A DNA stretch of 64,000 nucleotides from Peptostreptococcus sp036639115 (lineage in GTDB: Bacteria; Bacillota; Clostridia; Peptostreptococcales; Peptostreptococcaceae), in contig NZ_JAVWJH010000004.1 in NCBI RefSeq assembly GCF_036639115.1, positions 124,001 to 188,000 on the forward strand, written 5' to 3'. The translations under genes and the position numbers were made by a program. The notes under the pieces are model-generated. The model made no database searches. It saw only the letters and a program-made list of their open reading frames with translations, and was not told the origin of the DNA. Each line of letters begins with the position of its first letter. The stretch's first letter is position 1. Shown here in pieces: positions 35,450 to 45,262 of this stretch.

Positions 35450-35564
35450 AGACTTTCGTAAAATTATATGGTATAATCTACAGGTAATAGGCAGTGTTCT
35501 TGTGGGAAATTTTGTTTGTTACAACAATATAAAATTTCAAAACCATCTAGAGCACTATTTTTTT
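35450..35564 (+). promoter_or_regulatory. purA promoter and attenuator-like structured leader
   Basis: TAGACT/TATAAT (35450-35455, 35472-35477) form a promoter. The leader then pairs AGTGTTCT (35493-35500) with AGAGCACT (35549-35556), enclosing a second helix GAAATTTT/AAAATTTC (35506-35513, 35531-35538), and ends in seven T residues (35558-35564). The whole leader thus forms one terminator-like fold about 50 bases before purA. It is not a recognisable purine riboswitch. Confidence 0.5.
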
Positions 35565-35615
35565 GACAATATTTGTAAATATCTATAAAAAGAGAAAGAA
35601 GAAAGGACAGAATTT

Positions 35616-36893
35616 ATGTTAACAGCAATTACTGGAGTAAACTGGGGAGATGAAGGAAAAGGAAGAATGGTGGACTTGTTATCTGAAAACTACGATATAG
35701 TAGTTAGATATCAGGGTGGAAACAACGCAGGTCATACCGTTGTAAATGAAAAGGGTAAGTTTGTACTAAACTTATTGCCATCAGGGATACTACGTGATGA
35801 TGTAGTAAACGTAATAGGTAATGGTGTTGTAGTTGATATCAAGCACTTAGTAGAAGAAATGAATAAGCTAAAAAAGGGTGGAATAAATATTACACCAGAT
35901 AATCTAAAGGTGAGTGATAGAGCTATAATCGTTATGCCATACCATGTTGAGCAGGACTGTCTAGAAGAAGAAAGACTAGCAGATGCAGCATATGGATCAA
36001 CTAAGAGAGGTATAGCTCCTGTTTATGGAGATAAATATATGAAGAAGGGCATCAGAATGGGTGAGCTTCTAGATGATAAAGAAGGCTTAAAAGAAAGATT
36101 AAAGGGAATAATCGAATGGAAGAACCTTATGATAGAAAAAGGATATGGTAAAGAAGCTATATCTTTTGATGAAATGTGGGCATATTTAGAAGAATATGGT
36201 GAAATAGTAAAGCATTTCGTATGTGATACAGGAGTATTCCTTAATGAATCAAATAAAAATGGTAAGGACATTATGTTTGAAGCTCAGTTAGGAGCACTTA
36301 GAGATATAGATTATGGTATTTATCCATTTACATCTTCATCTTCAACAATAGCTCCATATGCACCAATAGGAGCTGGTGTTCCAAACCTAAAGGTAACTAA
36401 ATCAATAGGCATAATGAAGGCTTATTCAACTTGTGTTGGAGAAGGACCTTTTACAGCTGAAATGTTTGGAGACAGAGCAGAAGAATTACGTAAGGCTGGT
36501 AATGAATATGGTGCTGCTACTGGTAGACCAAGAAGAGTTGGTGGATTTGATATATTAGCATCAAGATACGGTGTTAGATGTCAGGGAGCTGATGAAATAG
36601 CACTTACTAAGCTAGACGTACTTTCATACCTAAAGGAAATTCCAGTATGTGTAGGATACACATTCAATGGTGAAATGCTAAAGGAATTCCCAATAGGAGA
36701 AAAGTTATTCAAGGCAGAACCAGTATATGAATACAGAAAAGGTTGGATGGAAGACGTATCTAACTGTAGAAAATTAGAAGAACTTCCAAAGGAAGCAATT
36801 GAATACATCAGATATATAGAAGAAGTAGTAGACTGTAAGATCAAGTATGTATCAGTTGGACCAGAAAGAGAACAGTATATAGTAATGCCATAA
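35616..36893 (+). CDS. purA: Adenylosuccinate synthetase
   Basis: Joins IMP and aspartate with GTP to form adenylosuccinate, the first committed AMP step. The 425-residue protein starts LTAITGVNWGDEGKGR (GTP-binding loop with catalytic Asp) and has GGNNAGHTVV (catalytic His). GRPRRVGGFD and the C-terminal guanine-site region follow. ATG 35616 follows AGAAAGGAC. purB lies downstream, with a hairpin between. Confidence 0.96.
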   Translation: MLTAITGVNWGDEGKGRMVDLLSENYDIVVRYQGGNNAGHTVVNEKGKFVLNLLPSGILRDDVVNVIGNGVVVDIKHLVEEMNKLKKGGINITPDNLKVSDRAIIVMPYHVEQDCLEEERLADAAYGSTKRGIAPVYGDKYMKKGIRMGELLDDKEGLKERLKGIIEWKNLMIEKGYGKEAISFDEMWAYLEEYGEIVKHFVCDTGVFLNESNKNGKDIMFEAQLGALRDIDYGIYPFTSSSSTIAPYAPIGAGVPNLKVTKSIGIMKAYSTCVGEGPFTAEMFGDRAEELRKAGNEYGAATGRPRRVGGFDILASRYGVRCQGADEIALTKLDVLSYLKEIPVCVGYTFNGEMLKEFPIGEKLFKAEPVYEYRKGWMEDVSNCRKLEELPKEAIEYIRYIEEVVDCKIKYVSVGPEREQYIVMP

Positions 36894-36907
36894 GGCGTTG
36901 TATCGAT

Positions 36908-36948
36908 AAATTACAAATTCGCAGACTAGTTCTGCGAATTTTGTAAAT
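36908..36948 (+). terminator. Hairpin/terminator between purA and purB
   Basis: A 9-bp stem (ATTCGCAGA/TCTGCGAAT) extended by TTACAA/TTGTAA, with only a modest T-rich tail. Confidence 0.6.
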
Positions 36949-37087
36949 TATAGCATTTTTATTTTATAATAAGATTGTTTATTGTGTAGAAAATACTATA
37001 TTATGTCTATACATTTATAAAAAATATTAATTAATGTAGAACTAATATATATGAAATATTACTTTCTAGTAAAATGGAGGACTGTAG

Positions 37088-38512
37088 ATGAAAAATACTT
37101 ATGAATCACCACTGACTTCGAGATATGCAAGTGCAGAAATGCAGGCATTATTCTCACCAGATATGAAGTTTAAAACTTGGAGAAAGCTTTGGATAGCTTT
37201 AGCTGAGACAGAAAAAGAATTGGGTCTTGATATAACTCAAGAGCAAATAGATGAATTAAAGAAATTTCAAGATGATATCAATTATGATGTAGCAAAGGCT
37301 AGAGAAAAAGAAGTAAGACATGATGTAATGAGCCATGTGTATGCATATGGAGTTCAGTGTCCAAAGGCAGCTGGAATAATACATCTAGGAGCAACGTCTT
37401 GTTTTGTAGGTGACAACACTGATTTAATTGTGATGTATGAAGCCTTGGAACTAGTAAAGGAAAGACTTGCTAAGGTAATTACTACATTATCTAAATTTGC
37501 AGATGAGTACAAAAATCTTCCAACTCTTGGATTTACTCATTTTCAGCCTGCTCAGCCTACAACTGTAGGAAAAAGAGCGACTCTTTGGATTCAAGATTTC
37601 TTGCTTGACCTTGAAAGTCTAGAAGATTTTCTACAGAGAAAAAGATTAAGAGGGGCAAAGGGAACTACTGGAACACAAGCTTCTTTCCTAGAATTATTTG
37701 ATGGTGATTATGAAAGAGTGAAAACTTTAGATAAAACTGTAGCAAATAAGATGGGTTATGATGATGTTTTTCAGGTAACAGGTCAAACATATTCAAGAAA
37801 GATAGATAGCCAGGTAATCAATATACTTGCTGGAATAGCTCAATCTGCAACAAAATTCTCTAATGATATAAGACTTCTTCAGCATCTTAAAGAAGTTGAA
37901 GAACCATTTGAAAAACACCAGATAGGCTCTTCTGCAATGGCGTATAAGAGAAACCCTATGAGAAGTGAAAGAATAGCATCTTTATCAAGGTATGTAATAG
38001 CAGATATGATTAACCCTGCAATGACTGTATCAGGACAATGGTTTGAAAGAACATTAGATGACTCTGCAAACAAAAGAATAGCAGTTCCAGAAGCTTTTCT
38101 TGCAATAGATGCAGTTCTTAACTTGTGTGCAAATGTAAGTGATGGTCTAGTTGTATATCCTAAGGTAATCGAACAAAGATTAATGAAGGAACTTCCTTTC
38201 ATGGCTACAGAAAATATCATGATGGATGCAGTTAAAAAGGGTGGAAATAGACAGGAATTACATGAAAAAATTAGAGTACACTCTCTAGAGGCAGCCAAAA
38301 TGGTCAAAGTAGAGGGACAAGAAAATGATTTAGTTGATAGAATAGCTAATGATTCTTCATTTGGAATTACAAAAGAAGAGATACTGGCTGTACTAAAGCC
38401 TGAACTATATGTAGGATGTGCTCCAATGCAGGTAGACGAATTTCTAAAAGAAATAGTAGCTCCAGCTTTAAAGGGTGTAGAGCTTATAGAAACAGCAGAA
38501 ATAACAGTATAA
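37088..38512 (+). CDS. purB: Adenylosuccinate lyase
   Basis: Cleaves adenylosuccinate to AMP and SAICAR to AICAR, acting twice in purine synthesis. The 474-residue fumarase/aspartase-fold protein has the signature SSAMAYKRNPMRSERI (flexible loop with catalytic Ser), LGATSCFVGDN and TLGFTHFQPAQPTTVGKR. ATG 37088 follows TGGAGG. It completes AMP synthesis with purA. Confidence 0.96.
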   Translation: MKNTYESPLTSRYASAEMQALFSPDMKFKTWRKLWIALAETEKELGLDITQEQIDELKKFQDDINYDVAKAREKEVRHDVMSHVYAYGVQCPKAAGIIHLGATSCFVGDNTDLIVMYEALELVKERLAKVITTLSKFADEYKNLPTLGFTHFQPAQPTTVGKRATLWIQDFLLDLESLEDFLQRKRLRGAKGTTGTQASFLELFDGDYERVKTLDKTVANKMGYDDVFQVTGQTYSRKIDSQVINILAGIAQSATKFSNDIRLLQHLKEVEEPFEKHQIGSSAMAYKRNPMRSERIASLSRYVIADMINPAMTVSGQWFERTLDDSANKRIAVPEAFLAIDAVLNLCANVSDGLVVYPKVIEQRLMKELPFMATENIMMDAVKKGGNRQELHEKIRVHSLEAAKMVKVEGQENDLVDRIANDSSFGITKEEILAVLKPELYVGCAPMQVDEFLKEIVAPALKGVELIETAEITV

Positions 38513-38609
38513 ATAATGGTAGAAATAGTGATTTATAAATAAAGAACTATTGCTATATGCTTATTATAAAAAATATGAAATATAGAGTTTATAAAATAAA
38601 CTTAAATGC

Positions 38610-38652
38610 AAAAGGCTATTTTTGACTTTAAAAGTTAGAACTAGCCTTTTTG
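38610..38652 (+). terminator. Terminator after purB
   Basis: A 9-bp stem (AAAAGGCTA/TAGCCTTTT) encloses a smaller TGACTTT/AAAGTTA hairpin and is followed by T residues. Confidence 0.85.
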
Positions 38653-39063
38653 TTAGTTTGATTTAATTTTAAGCATATATTAATTATATTTTATTTAACT
38701 TATTTCTATATTAATTAAAATTATGTATGAAATCGTAAATAGTTTTCATATAAATTATTAATCTATTATATAGATCTATAAAATATTGAACATATATATA
38801 GTAAATGAAAAGAAAAAAGTTATAAAAATATAAATAGTAATGTTCTAGTAGTGAGAAAAAGAAAAAAATAATAAGAAAAAATTGTATATTTTAAAGATTT
38901 ATTGCAAAAATATATTATAAAATATATAATGATGTATATAGATATGCCTAACTATTTTATTTTAAATATTGAATTATTGAAAACATATAAATAAAAAATT
39001 GTAAACTAATTTATATGATATAGTTAAAGAATATTAGATGGTTTTGATTGAGGAGGTGGCAAT
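38653..39063. other. AT-rich intergenic region, nothing recognised
   Basis: About 400 bases of extremely AT-rich DNA without a credible frame or clear hairpin. The promoter of the following membrane-protein gene must lie here, but I cannot place it. Confidence 0.4.
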
Positions 39064-39858
39064 ATGCCAACAAATAAAGAAATTAAAACGTTGAGCAGAA
39101 GACAATTGAAAGGGAAATGGGGAAAACTTGCTTTAGTAAATTTAGGTGTTGTAGCAGTTATGCTTCTATTAGGATACTATGTTAATGGAATAATAGCACA
39201 AATACTTTGTGTTCCCTTGATGGTCGGTTCTTCTAAATTGATGTTGAGTGTAGCAAATGGAGAAAAGTTAGATCTTAATAACTTTATAGCAAATAAAACT
39301 GTGTATATTAGATATTTAGTATTCACTTTGATACTTGCGATGATACAAATGTTAATTGGGATAATATTTGCTTTGGTTAGTAGTGGAGTACTTGCAACAT
39401 CATTTATGCTTGGATCATCAAATATTGATGAAAATATGATGAAAGCCCTAAGCCAGAATATGGGAGCTGTAATGATTTTAGCAATAGTAGGTTTAATATT
39501 GCTTATTGTGATGGTATATATAGACTTAATATATAGTATGACAGAGTATGTAATCCTAAGAGATAATGAAGATATAGATGCTATAATGTCTATGAAATAT
39601 TCAAGATCGCTTTTAAAAGGTCATTTATGGGAATTTTTCAAATTACAAATATCATTTATAGGATGGTATTTACTATCTATCCTGACAGCTGGTATAGGGG
39701 TTATATTTGTAAACTCATACATAATGACATCAAGTGCAAACTTCTATTTAGAATTAATTTATAAAGAAGAAGAAAAAGCTAGAGAGATGGGAATAATAAA
39801 TTCGGAGTCAAATATGCATTACAGAAGTTATATGGATGATAAAGAAACAGCTGAATAA
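39064..39858 (+). CDS. DUF975-family membrane protein
   Basis: A 264-residue integral membrane protein of unknown function. The N-terminal cytosolic motif RRQLKGKWGKLA is followed by about five hydrophobic segments. The family hallmark near 200-235 is visible: a conserved block LWEFFKLQISFIGWYLL, then TAGIGVIFVNSYIMTSSANFY. A charged C-terminal tail is cytosolic. ATG 39064 follows GAGGAGG. It is monocistronic. Confidence 0.8.
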   Translation: MPTNKEIKTLSRRQLKGKWGKLALVNLGVVAVMLLLGYYVNGIIAQILCVPLMVGSSKLMLSVANGEKLDLNNFIANKTVYIRYLVFTLILAMIQMLIGIIFALVSSGVLATSFMLGSSNIDENMMKALSQNMGAVMILAIVGLILLIVMVYIDLIYSMTEYVILRDNEDIDAIMSMKYSRSLLKGHLWEFFKLQISFIGWYLLSILTAGIGVIFVNSYIMTSSANFYLELIYKEEEKAREMGIINSESNMHYRSYMDDKETAE

Positions 39859-39895
39859 GGCTGAGTATGACTTGTAGGGACAAAGAATATAAAAT

Positions 39896-39935
39896 AAGTA
39901 AAAGTAAAAGTAAAAGTAAAAACAAAAGTAAATGC
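39896..39935. repeat. Short 6 bp tandem repeat (AGTAAA)
   Basis: AAGTAA-type hexamers repeat about six times with one variant copy, just after the DUF975 gene. Confidence 0.7.
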
Positions 39936-40017
39936 GAAATAAATCTCTAGTTAATTGGAGATTAAAAATAATTATTGGTCAGAAAACAAGGTCAATAGAA
40001 ATGAAATAAAGAATGAG

Positions 40018-40051
40018 AGGCTGCTATTAGATTTTTCTGGTAGCAGTCTTT
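40018..40051 (+). terminator. Terminator downstream of the DUF975 gene
   Basis: An 8-bp stem (GGCTGCTA/TAGCAGTC) with a 14-base loop and a short T-rich tail. A TATAAT at 40076-40081 follows. Confidence 0.6.
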
Positions 40052-40425
40052 GTTGATATATTTTGTACTATCTATTATAATGTGGTAAAATATACTCACA
40101 TATAATAGGTATATTGTGTTGAAAATTAGACATAATATATCAAGCTATATAAGATTTTGTAGGTCTGGAATTTAAGAAAATATTCTTTGTCTGTCGGTAT
40201 ATTCAATAAATATTGATCAATTTTAAATAAAAAAATTGAGTGATTTTTAGATGAAAATATTAAAAAGTTTTCTGAAATATAATGAAGGCTTTATCTAAAA
40301 ATAAATGATTAAATTTTTATAAAAAATCAGTATAGTCAAAATAGACTAAAAAGAGAGCAAAGCTAATATTCTTTGTTCCAAATTTATTGTAAATGTTTTA
40401 AAAATATAAATTAGGAGGCGTAAAA

Positions 40426-41022
40426 ATGTCTGATGAAAAAATTATAAAATTTGGCAAGCTTCAAGAAAAATGGAATGAGCAGGAAGTAGATAAGTTTGAA
40501 GACTTTCTAAATATGATGATGGAAGACGTGGTAACTGGAAATATATCTATTTCTGAGTTTACTGCTAAGATGAGCAAGTATCAGTTAGACAATAATATTT
40601 CAAATGAAAAATTAATGGAACTACAGAAAAAATTATTGGAAAAGATGGGAATAGACATAGATATAAATGATTTCAATAAGCAAATGGAAATATTAGAAGG
40701 CTTGGAAAAAAGTGGGTCCAATTCAGATTCAGATGGTGAAAATAAAAATTCATTTGATACTAAAAAAATAAAGGAGATAGCTTTTTTTGATTTTTATAAA
40801 GATAAAATAACAAATAAAAAAATCCCTGAATTTCACCTTAAAACAGAAAAAAATGATTTAATAATGTTTATGGAAGAGGATAAAATAACAATCGTAACAG
40901 AGAATAAAATAGATTTTGCTGATGATGAATTAAATGCTGTGATAACAGACTATAGAGAATGTATTCATGGATCCTTAAAAATTGTAGCGTGTGAAGCTTC
41001 AAAGATATATGAATATCACTAA
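40426..41022 (+). CDS. DUF3867-like cytosolic protein
   Basis: A 198-residue soluble acidic protein. The helical N-terminal part (IIKFGKLQEKWNEQEVDKFEDFLNMM through LLEKMGI, 5-85) resembles clostridial DUF3867 proteins. A Ser/Asn/Asp linker near 95-110 is followed by an alpha/beta C-terminal segment (FHLKTEKNDLIMFMEEDKITIVTE). ATG 40426 follows TAGGAGG. No function is known. Confidence 0.6.
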   Translation: MSDEKIIKFGKLQEKWNEQEVDKFEDFLNMMMEDVVTGNISISEFTAKMSKYQLDNNISNEKLMELQKKLLEKMGIDIDINDFNKQMEILEGLEKSGSNSDSDGENKNSFDTKKIKEIAFFDFYKDKITNKKIPEFHLKTEKNDLIMFMEEDKITIVTENKIDFADDELNAVITDYRECIHGSLKIVACEASKIYEYH

Positions 41023-41127
41023 GGGTATTTAAAGATAAATCTATGAATCTATAGGTTAGAAAAAATCATAAAATTCCGATTTTTAAATGAAATACTTGAA
41101 AAAAATTGATTTTATATAACTATATAG

Positions 41128-41178
41128 GGTGTAGGGACTTTAATTGATAAAAAATATTTTTTATTGAGACCCTACACC
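41128..41178. other. 51-base near-perfect hairpin
   Basis: GGTGTAGGG/CCCTACACC, CTTTAAT/ATTGAG and ATAAAAAA/TTTTTTAT stack into about 24 bp with almost no loop. There is no T tract after it, so it is not an ordinary terminator. Confidence 0.6.
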
Positions 41179-41221
41179 ATTTGTAGATAAGAAATAGATA
41201 GGCGAAGGTTAGAAATAGATG

Positions 41222-41310
41222 GCAGTTAATAAAATGCTGTAATTAATAAAAATATGGAAATCAGTAAAAAAATGGCAGTTAATAAAAACATTGAAATTAA
41301 TAAAAAATAG
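41222..41310. repeat. Degenerate 18 bp tandem repeat, five copies
   Basis: Units near 41222, 41239, 41257, 41275 and 41293 share GxAxTTAATAAAAAxAT. The remaining 600 bases up to lepB hold no supportable gene. Confidence 0.65.
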
Positions 41311-41925
41311 AGCTATATTAATGAAAATATTGATATGAAAATGCGTAATGTAAACGTTTTATAAAATATGATAAAATCTTTTTGGCTAATAAAGTTATTT
41401 GACCGATAAAGACTTTATTTATAGTGAGTAAATATATAATAATAAATTTAAAATTAGGTACTTTATTAACGTTTTTTAAAGGTTTCTTTGATAAAGTATT
41501 TATAGATGCTCCTTCTTCTAAGTAGAGGATGTTTAAAAATATTATAAAATTTTCAGTAGAATTATGAATTGACATATGTGTGCTTATTTAATTATAGATT
41601 ATTCGATGTATATATTATATTATGATTGAAGTATGACTATATTTTGCATTCCTTAATAACAGATATAAGATATTATAGATAATTTTTTAAATGGATATTT
41701 TTATAAAATTAAAATCATATCAAATTGATTTTATCAAATAAGAATATAAAAGCGATTTAGTTTTGATTAGAAGTGCAAATTTATAGATAGACACATAAAT
41801 ATTAAAACGACTGATATTATCTTGATTTTTAAAAATCAAGGAGAGTATTTTGAATATTTATGCCTTGAGAATCTAAGGGAGTAACAATAAAATAATAAAT
41901 CAGTTTGCTGAGAAAGGAGATTGCA

Positions 41926-42528
41926 TTGAGTCGAGGAGCTAAAAAGGGATTTCTAGGAGAAATCTGGGAGGTAATAAAAATACTATTGATGGCCATGGTA
42001 TTGGCTATGGTAATAGTACAGTTTATAAGACCGACTAGAGTAGATGGGTTGTCTATGTATCCAACTTTAGATAACAATGATTATCTTATAATTAATAGAG
42101 TTAGCAGATATACTGGAGTTGATAGAGGCGATGTAGTAGTATTTGACAGTGATATGCCTATAAATGCTGGAGAGGATCAAAAGAGCACAGCAAAGAAAGT
42201 ATTAGATGTCGTTCTTCAAGATGACAGTAGTACAAAAGATTTGGTAAAAAGAGTTATTGCTGTTGGCGGAGATCATATAACTGTAAAAGATGGCGTAGTA
42301 AAGGTAAATGATCAAAAAATTTCGGAACCATATGTTTCTGAAGGTAACATAACAGAAGGAAATATAGATACAGTAGTACCTGAGGGAATGTTATTTTGTA
42401 TGGGTGATAATAGAATGAGAAGCTTGGATAGTAGATATCCAGAAGTAGGATTCGTACCAGAAAAGAAGTTAGTTGGTAGCGTTTTAGTTAGGTTATTACC
42501 ACTAGAAAATATTGGAAGAGTAAACTAA
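41926..42528 (+). CDS. lepB: Signal peptidase I
   Basis: Membrane-bound serine protease that removes Sec signal peptides. The 200-residue single-membrane-anchor form has a helix at about 13-33, catalytic Ser43 in GLSMYPTL, Lys108 in VKRVIAVGGD, and the late box GDNRMRSLDSR. The TTG at 41926 is preceded by AAAGGAG at good spacing; an upstream TTG at 41905 would place the ribosome site inside the gene. It would process the secreted proteins encoded at 7781 and 10651. Confidence 0.93.
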   Translation: MSRGAKKGFLGEIWEVIKILLMAMVLAMVIVQFIRPTRVDGLSMYPTLDNNDYLIINRVSRYTGVDRGDVVVFDSDMPINAGEDQKSTAKKVLDVVLQDDSSTKDLVKRVIAVGGDHITVKDGVVKVNDQKISEPYVSEGNITEGNIDTVVPEGMLFCMGDNRMRSLDSRYPEVGFVPEKKLVGSVLVRLLPLENIGRVN

Positions 42529-42538
42529 AAGTTTGGAG

Positions 42539-42575
42539 TAAATTCAAGGGGCTATCTCCTTGAATTTATTTATAA
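42539..42575 (+). terminator. Terminator after lepB
   Basis: A perfect 11-bp stem (TAAATTCAAGG/CCTTGAATTTA) with an 8-base loop and TTTAT tail. Confidence 0.8.
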
Positions 42576-42652
42576 TAAGAGAATTATTAAATATAGTAAG
42601 GTAGTTTATAAAAATAAAAATGAAAGATTGTGCTGAGGGGTAGGAGGCGTTT

Positions 42653-44305
42653 ATGAAAACTTTGAAATTTATGGTGGATGGAGAAGCATTAGAAATTGAA
42701 AAAGAGAGTATTAAACTTAGTGAAATAGCCAATATGTTGGAGGATAGATATGAAGGTTATATCTGTATGGGGGTTATAAATAATAAACTTTATGATTTAA
42801 ATAGAACCTTATATAGAGGGTGTGAAATAAACTTTATAGATACCACAGCAGTTGAGGGAGATAGAATGTACTTTAGAGGACTTTCTTTTCTTTTGATGTT
42901 AGCCTGTAGAGATCTTTATCATGGATCAAAGGTATATATTAAACATTCAATAGGTGATGGACTTTACTGTGTGGTAGAAGATATGCCTATTCTTACAGAT
43001 GAGGATATAAAAGACATTAAAAACAAGATGTTGGAATATGTTAGAGAAGATCATGAAATAATATGCAGATACCTTCCAAATGATCAAGCCATTGAAAAAT
43101 TCTCAAAATTAGGAAGATTTGAAAAGGCAGAAATATTAAAGTATAGAACTGAGGATTTGACAAAAGTATATGAGTGCTGTGGTTACTTTGATTATTTCTA
43201 TGGCTATATGTATCCGTCAACAGGATATTTAAAGGACTTAGGAGTTGCAAAAATGGCCGATGGCTTGGTGATTTTGGGTCCAGAAAAAGGAGTCAAAGGA
43301 ACAGTTACAAAATTTAAAGAAATGCCTAAATTATCAGACGTATACAGAGAGTCTGAAACATGGTCAGAAGCCTTGGGTATAGATACAGTAGTAGATTTAA
43401 ATAGAATAATTGAGAACAATCTCTACGGTGAGATGATAAGAACAGTAGAGGCTCTTCACGAAAAAAAGATTGCAGAAATAGCAGATACTATAGTGAAAAG
43501 CAATAAAAAAATAATACTAATAGCCGCTCCATCGTCTTCAGGCAAGACAAGTTTTGCACATAGATTATCTACTCAATTGAGAGTAAACGGTCTTCACACT
43601 TTAGCTATATCTCTTGATGATTACTTTGTAAATAGAGTGGATACGCCTAGAAACGAAGATGGTGAAGCTGATTACGAGTCTATTGAGTCTATAGATATAA
43701 AGAGATTTAATAGCGATTTGAATAAACTGTTGGCTGGAGAAGAAATTGAAAAAATAAAGTTTGATTTTATGGATGGAGTAAGAGTATATACTGGAGAAAA
43801 AATTTCAATCGATGAAAAACAACCGATTATACTAGAGGGAATTCATGGATTAAATCCGATACTTACTAAATCTATTGAAGAGTCTTTGAAGTTTAGAATC
43901 TATATAAGTGTTATTACTCAGGTAAATCTAGATGATCACAATAGAATACCGACCACTGACCTTAGATTGATAAGAAGAATGGTCAGGGATTATCAGTTTA
44001 GAGGAATGAATGCAGAGACAACTATGGATATATGGCCGTCAGTTAGAAGAGGTGAAGAGAAAAATATTTTTCCTCATCAAGAGCAAGCAGATGTAATGTT
44101 TAACTCGGCAAGTATATATGAAATACCAGTCCTTAAAAAGCAAGTAATAAAAATTCTAAAAGAGGTAAGTGAAACCAGCAGACATCATTTGGAGGCAGTA
44201 AGACTTAGAAAGTTGCTTCAATATTTTGATGAGCTAAATGATATAGACGATATTGGCCCAACTGCTATAATTAGGGAGTTTATAGGTGGAAGTAGGATAG
44301 TTTAA
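42653..44305 (+). CDS. Uridine kinase-like nucleoside kinase with TGS/ThrRS-like N-terminus
   Basis: A 550-residue protein with an unusual but known architecture. A TGS-like domain comes first (about 1-65), then a region resembling the editing/second additional domain of threonyl-tRNA synthetase (about 70-250), and a P-loop kinase of the uridine kinase/phosphoribulokinase family from about 280. Walker A is APSSSGKTS, with LAISLDDYFVNR and ILEGIHGLNP following. The substrate is probably a nucleoside. The role of the synthetase-like half is unknown. ATG 42653 follows TAGGAGG. Confidence 0.88.
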   Translation: MKTLKFMVDGEALEIEKESIKLSEIANMLEDRYEGYICMGVINNKLYDLNRTLYRGCEINFIDTTAVEGDRMYFRGLSFLLMLACRDLYHGSKVYIKHSIGDGLYCVVEDMPILTDEDIKDIKNKMLEYVREDHEIICRYLPNDQAIEKFSKLGRFEKAEILKYRTEDLTKVYECCGYFDYFYGYMYPSTGYLKDLGVAKMADGLVILGPEKGVKGTVTKFKEMPKLSDVYRESETWSEALGIDTVVDLNRIIENNLYGEMIRTVEALHEKKIAEIADTIVKSNKKIILIAAPSSSGKTSFAHRLSTQLRVNGLHTLAISLDDYFVNRVDTPRNEDGEADYESIESIDIKRFNSDLNKLLAGEEIEKIKFDFMDGVRVYTGEKISIDEKQPIILEGIHGLNPILTKSIEESLKFRIYISVITQVNLDDHNRIPTTDLRLIRRMVRDYQFRGMNAETTMDIWPSVRRGEEKNIFPHQEQADVMFNSASIYEIPVLKKQVIKILKEVSETSRHHLEAVRLRKLLQYFDELNDIDDIGPTAIIREFIGGSRIV

Positions 44306-44445
44306 ATTTGATAAATTAAAACTTAAAAATATGCTTATAAAAATTTCAGACTATTTGCTAAAATTTAGATATCAGTATCACATAGTAACAGTTTGATATT
44401 TAAACTTTATTTTGTTGCACTTACTAAAGGAGGGGAGTGATAGTT

Positions 44446-45108
44446 TTGCCTAGAAAAAAAACAAAAAAAGAAGTAATAGAGATTTTAGACTTATTATCGG
44501 AAATGCACCCAAATGCCCACTGTGAATTGCTACATAATTCAGCATTTGAGCTTTTGATAGCAACCATTTTGTCTGCTCAATGTACAGATGTAAGAGTAAA
44601 TATGGTTACAAAAGATTTATTTAAAAGATATAATACACCAGAAGATTTTAGCAATCTAAGTCTATCAGAAATAGAAAAAGAAATAAAAACATGTGGGCTT
44701 TATAAGAGTAAGGCAAAAAAAATCAAAGAAACATCTTCTATTCTTGTGGATAAGTACAACTCAGACGTACCAGATTCACTAGAAGAATTACTTACTCTTC
44801 CTGGTGTTGGAAGAAAAACAGCAGGGGTAGTGCTAAGCAATGCATTTGGAGTTCCTGCAATTGCGGTAGATACACATGTGTTTCGAGTAAGTAATCGAAT
44901 AGGAATTGTAAATGAAAAAACACCAGAAAAAACAGAGTTTGCTCTGATGAAAGCCATACCAAAAGAGAGATGGTCTCATAGCCACCATCTACTCATTTTT
45001 CATGGAAGAAGAGTGTGTAAAGCAAGAAAGCCAGAGTGTGAAAATTGCAATATTACAGAGTATTGTAATTACTATAAAACAGATGTAGAACCTAATATAA
45101 GTAAATAA
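44446..45108 (+). CDS. nth: Endonuclease III
   Basis: DNA glycosylase/AP lyase for oxidised pyrimidines. About 220 residues include the helix-hairpin-helix LPGVGRKTAGVVL with the catalytic Lys, the catalytic Asp in AVDTHVFRVSNR, and a C-terminal [4Fe-4S] ligand set C-x6-C-x2-C-x5-C (CKARKPECENCNITEYC). AAAGGAGGGG at 44426 fits a TTG start at 44446 (MPRKKT); a GTG at 44437 is possible but too close to the ribosome site. Confidence 0.95.
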   Translation: MPRKKTKKEVIEILDLLSEMHPNAHCELLHNSAFELLIATILSAQCTDVRVNMVTKDLFKRYNTPEDFSNLSLSEIEKEIKTCGLYKSKAKKIKETSSILVDKYNSDVPDSLEELLTLPGVGRKTAGVVLSNAFGVPAIAVDTHVFRVSNRIGIVNEKTPEKTEFALMKAIPKERWSHSHHLLIFHGRRVCKARKPECENCNITEYCNYYKTDVEPNISK

Positions 45109-45262
45109 AACACCATTCTTACTGTTAGAATATAGATTTTATAGTCCATTTATGGTATTATATAGTGTGGACTGAAGAGGATTTTTTTGAAATTATTATA
45201 GTTATTAAATTAAAAAACAAGTGAGAAAAATATAAGTTATAGTAAAGGATTAGGAGGGCGCG

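Noticed and set aside
41318..41575. An 85-codon minus-strand frame in the lepB upstream region
   Set aside because: Low-complexity, AT-driven composition, no ribosome site, and no similarity to any family I know.
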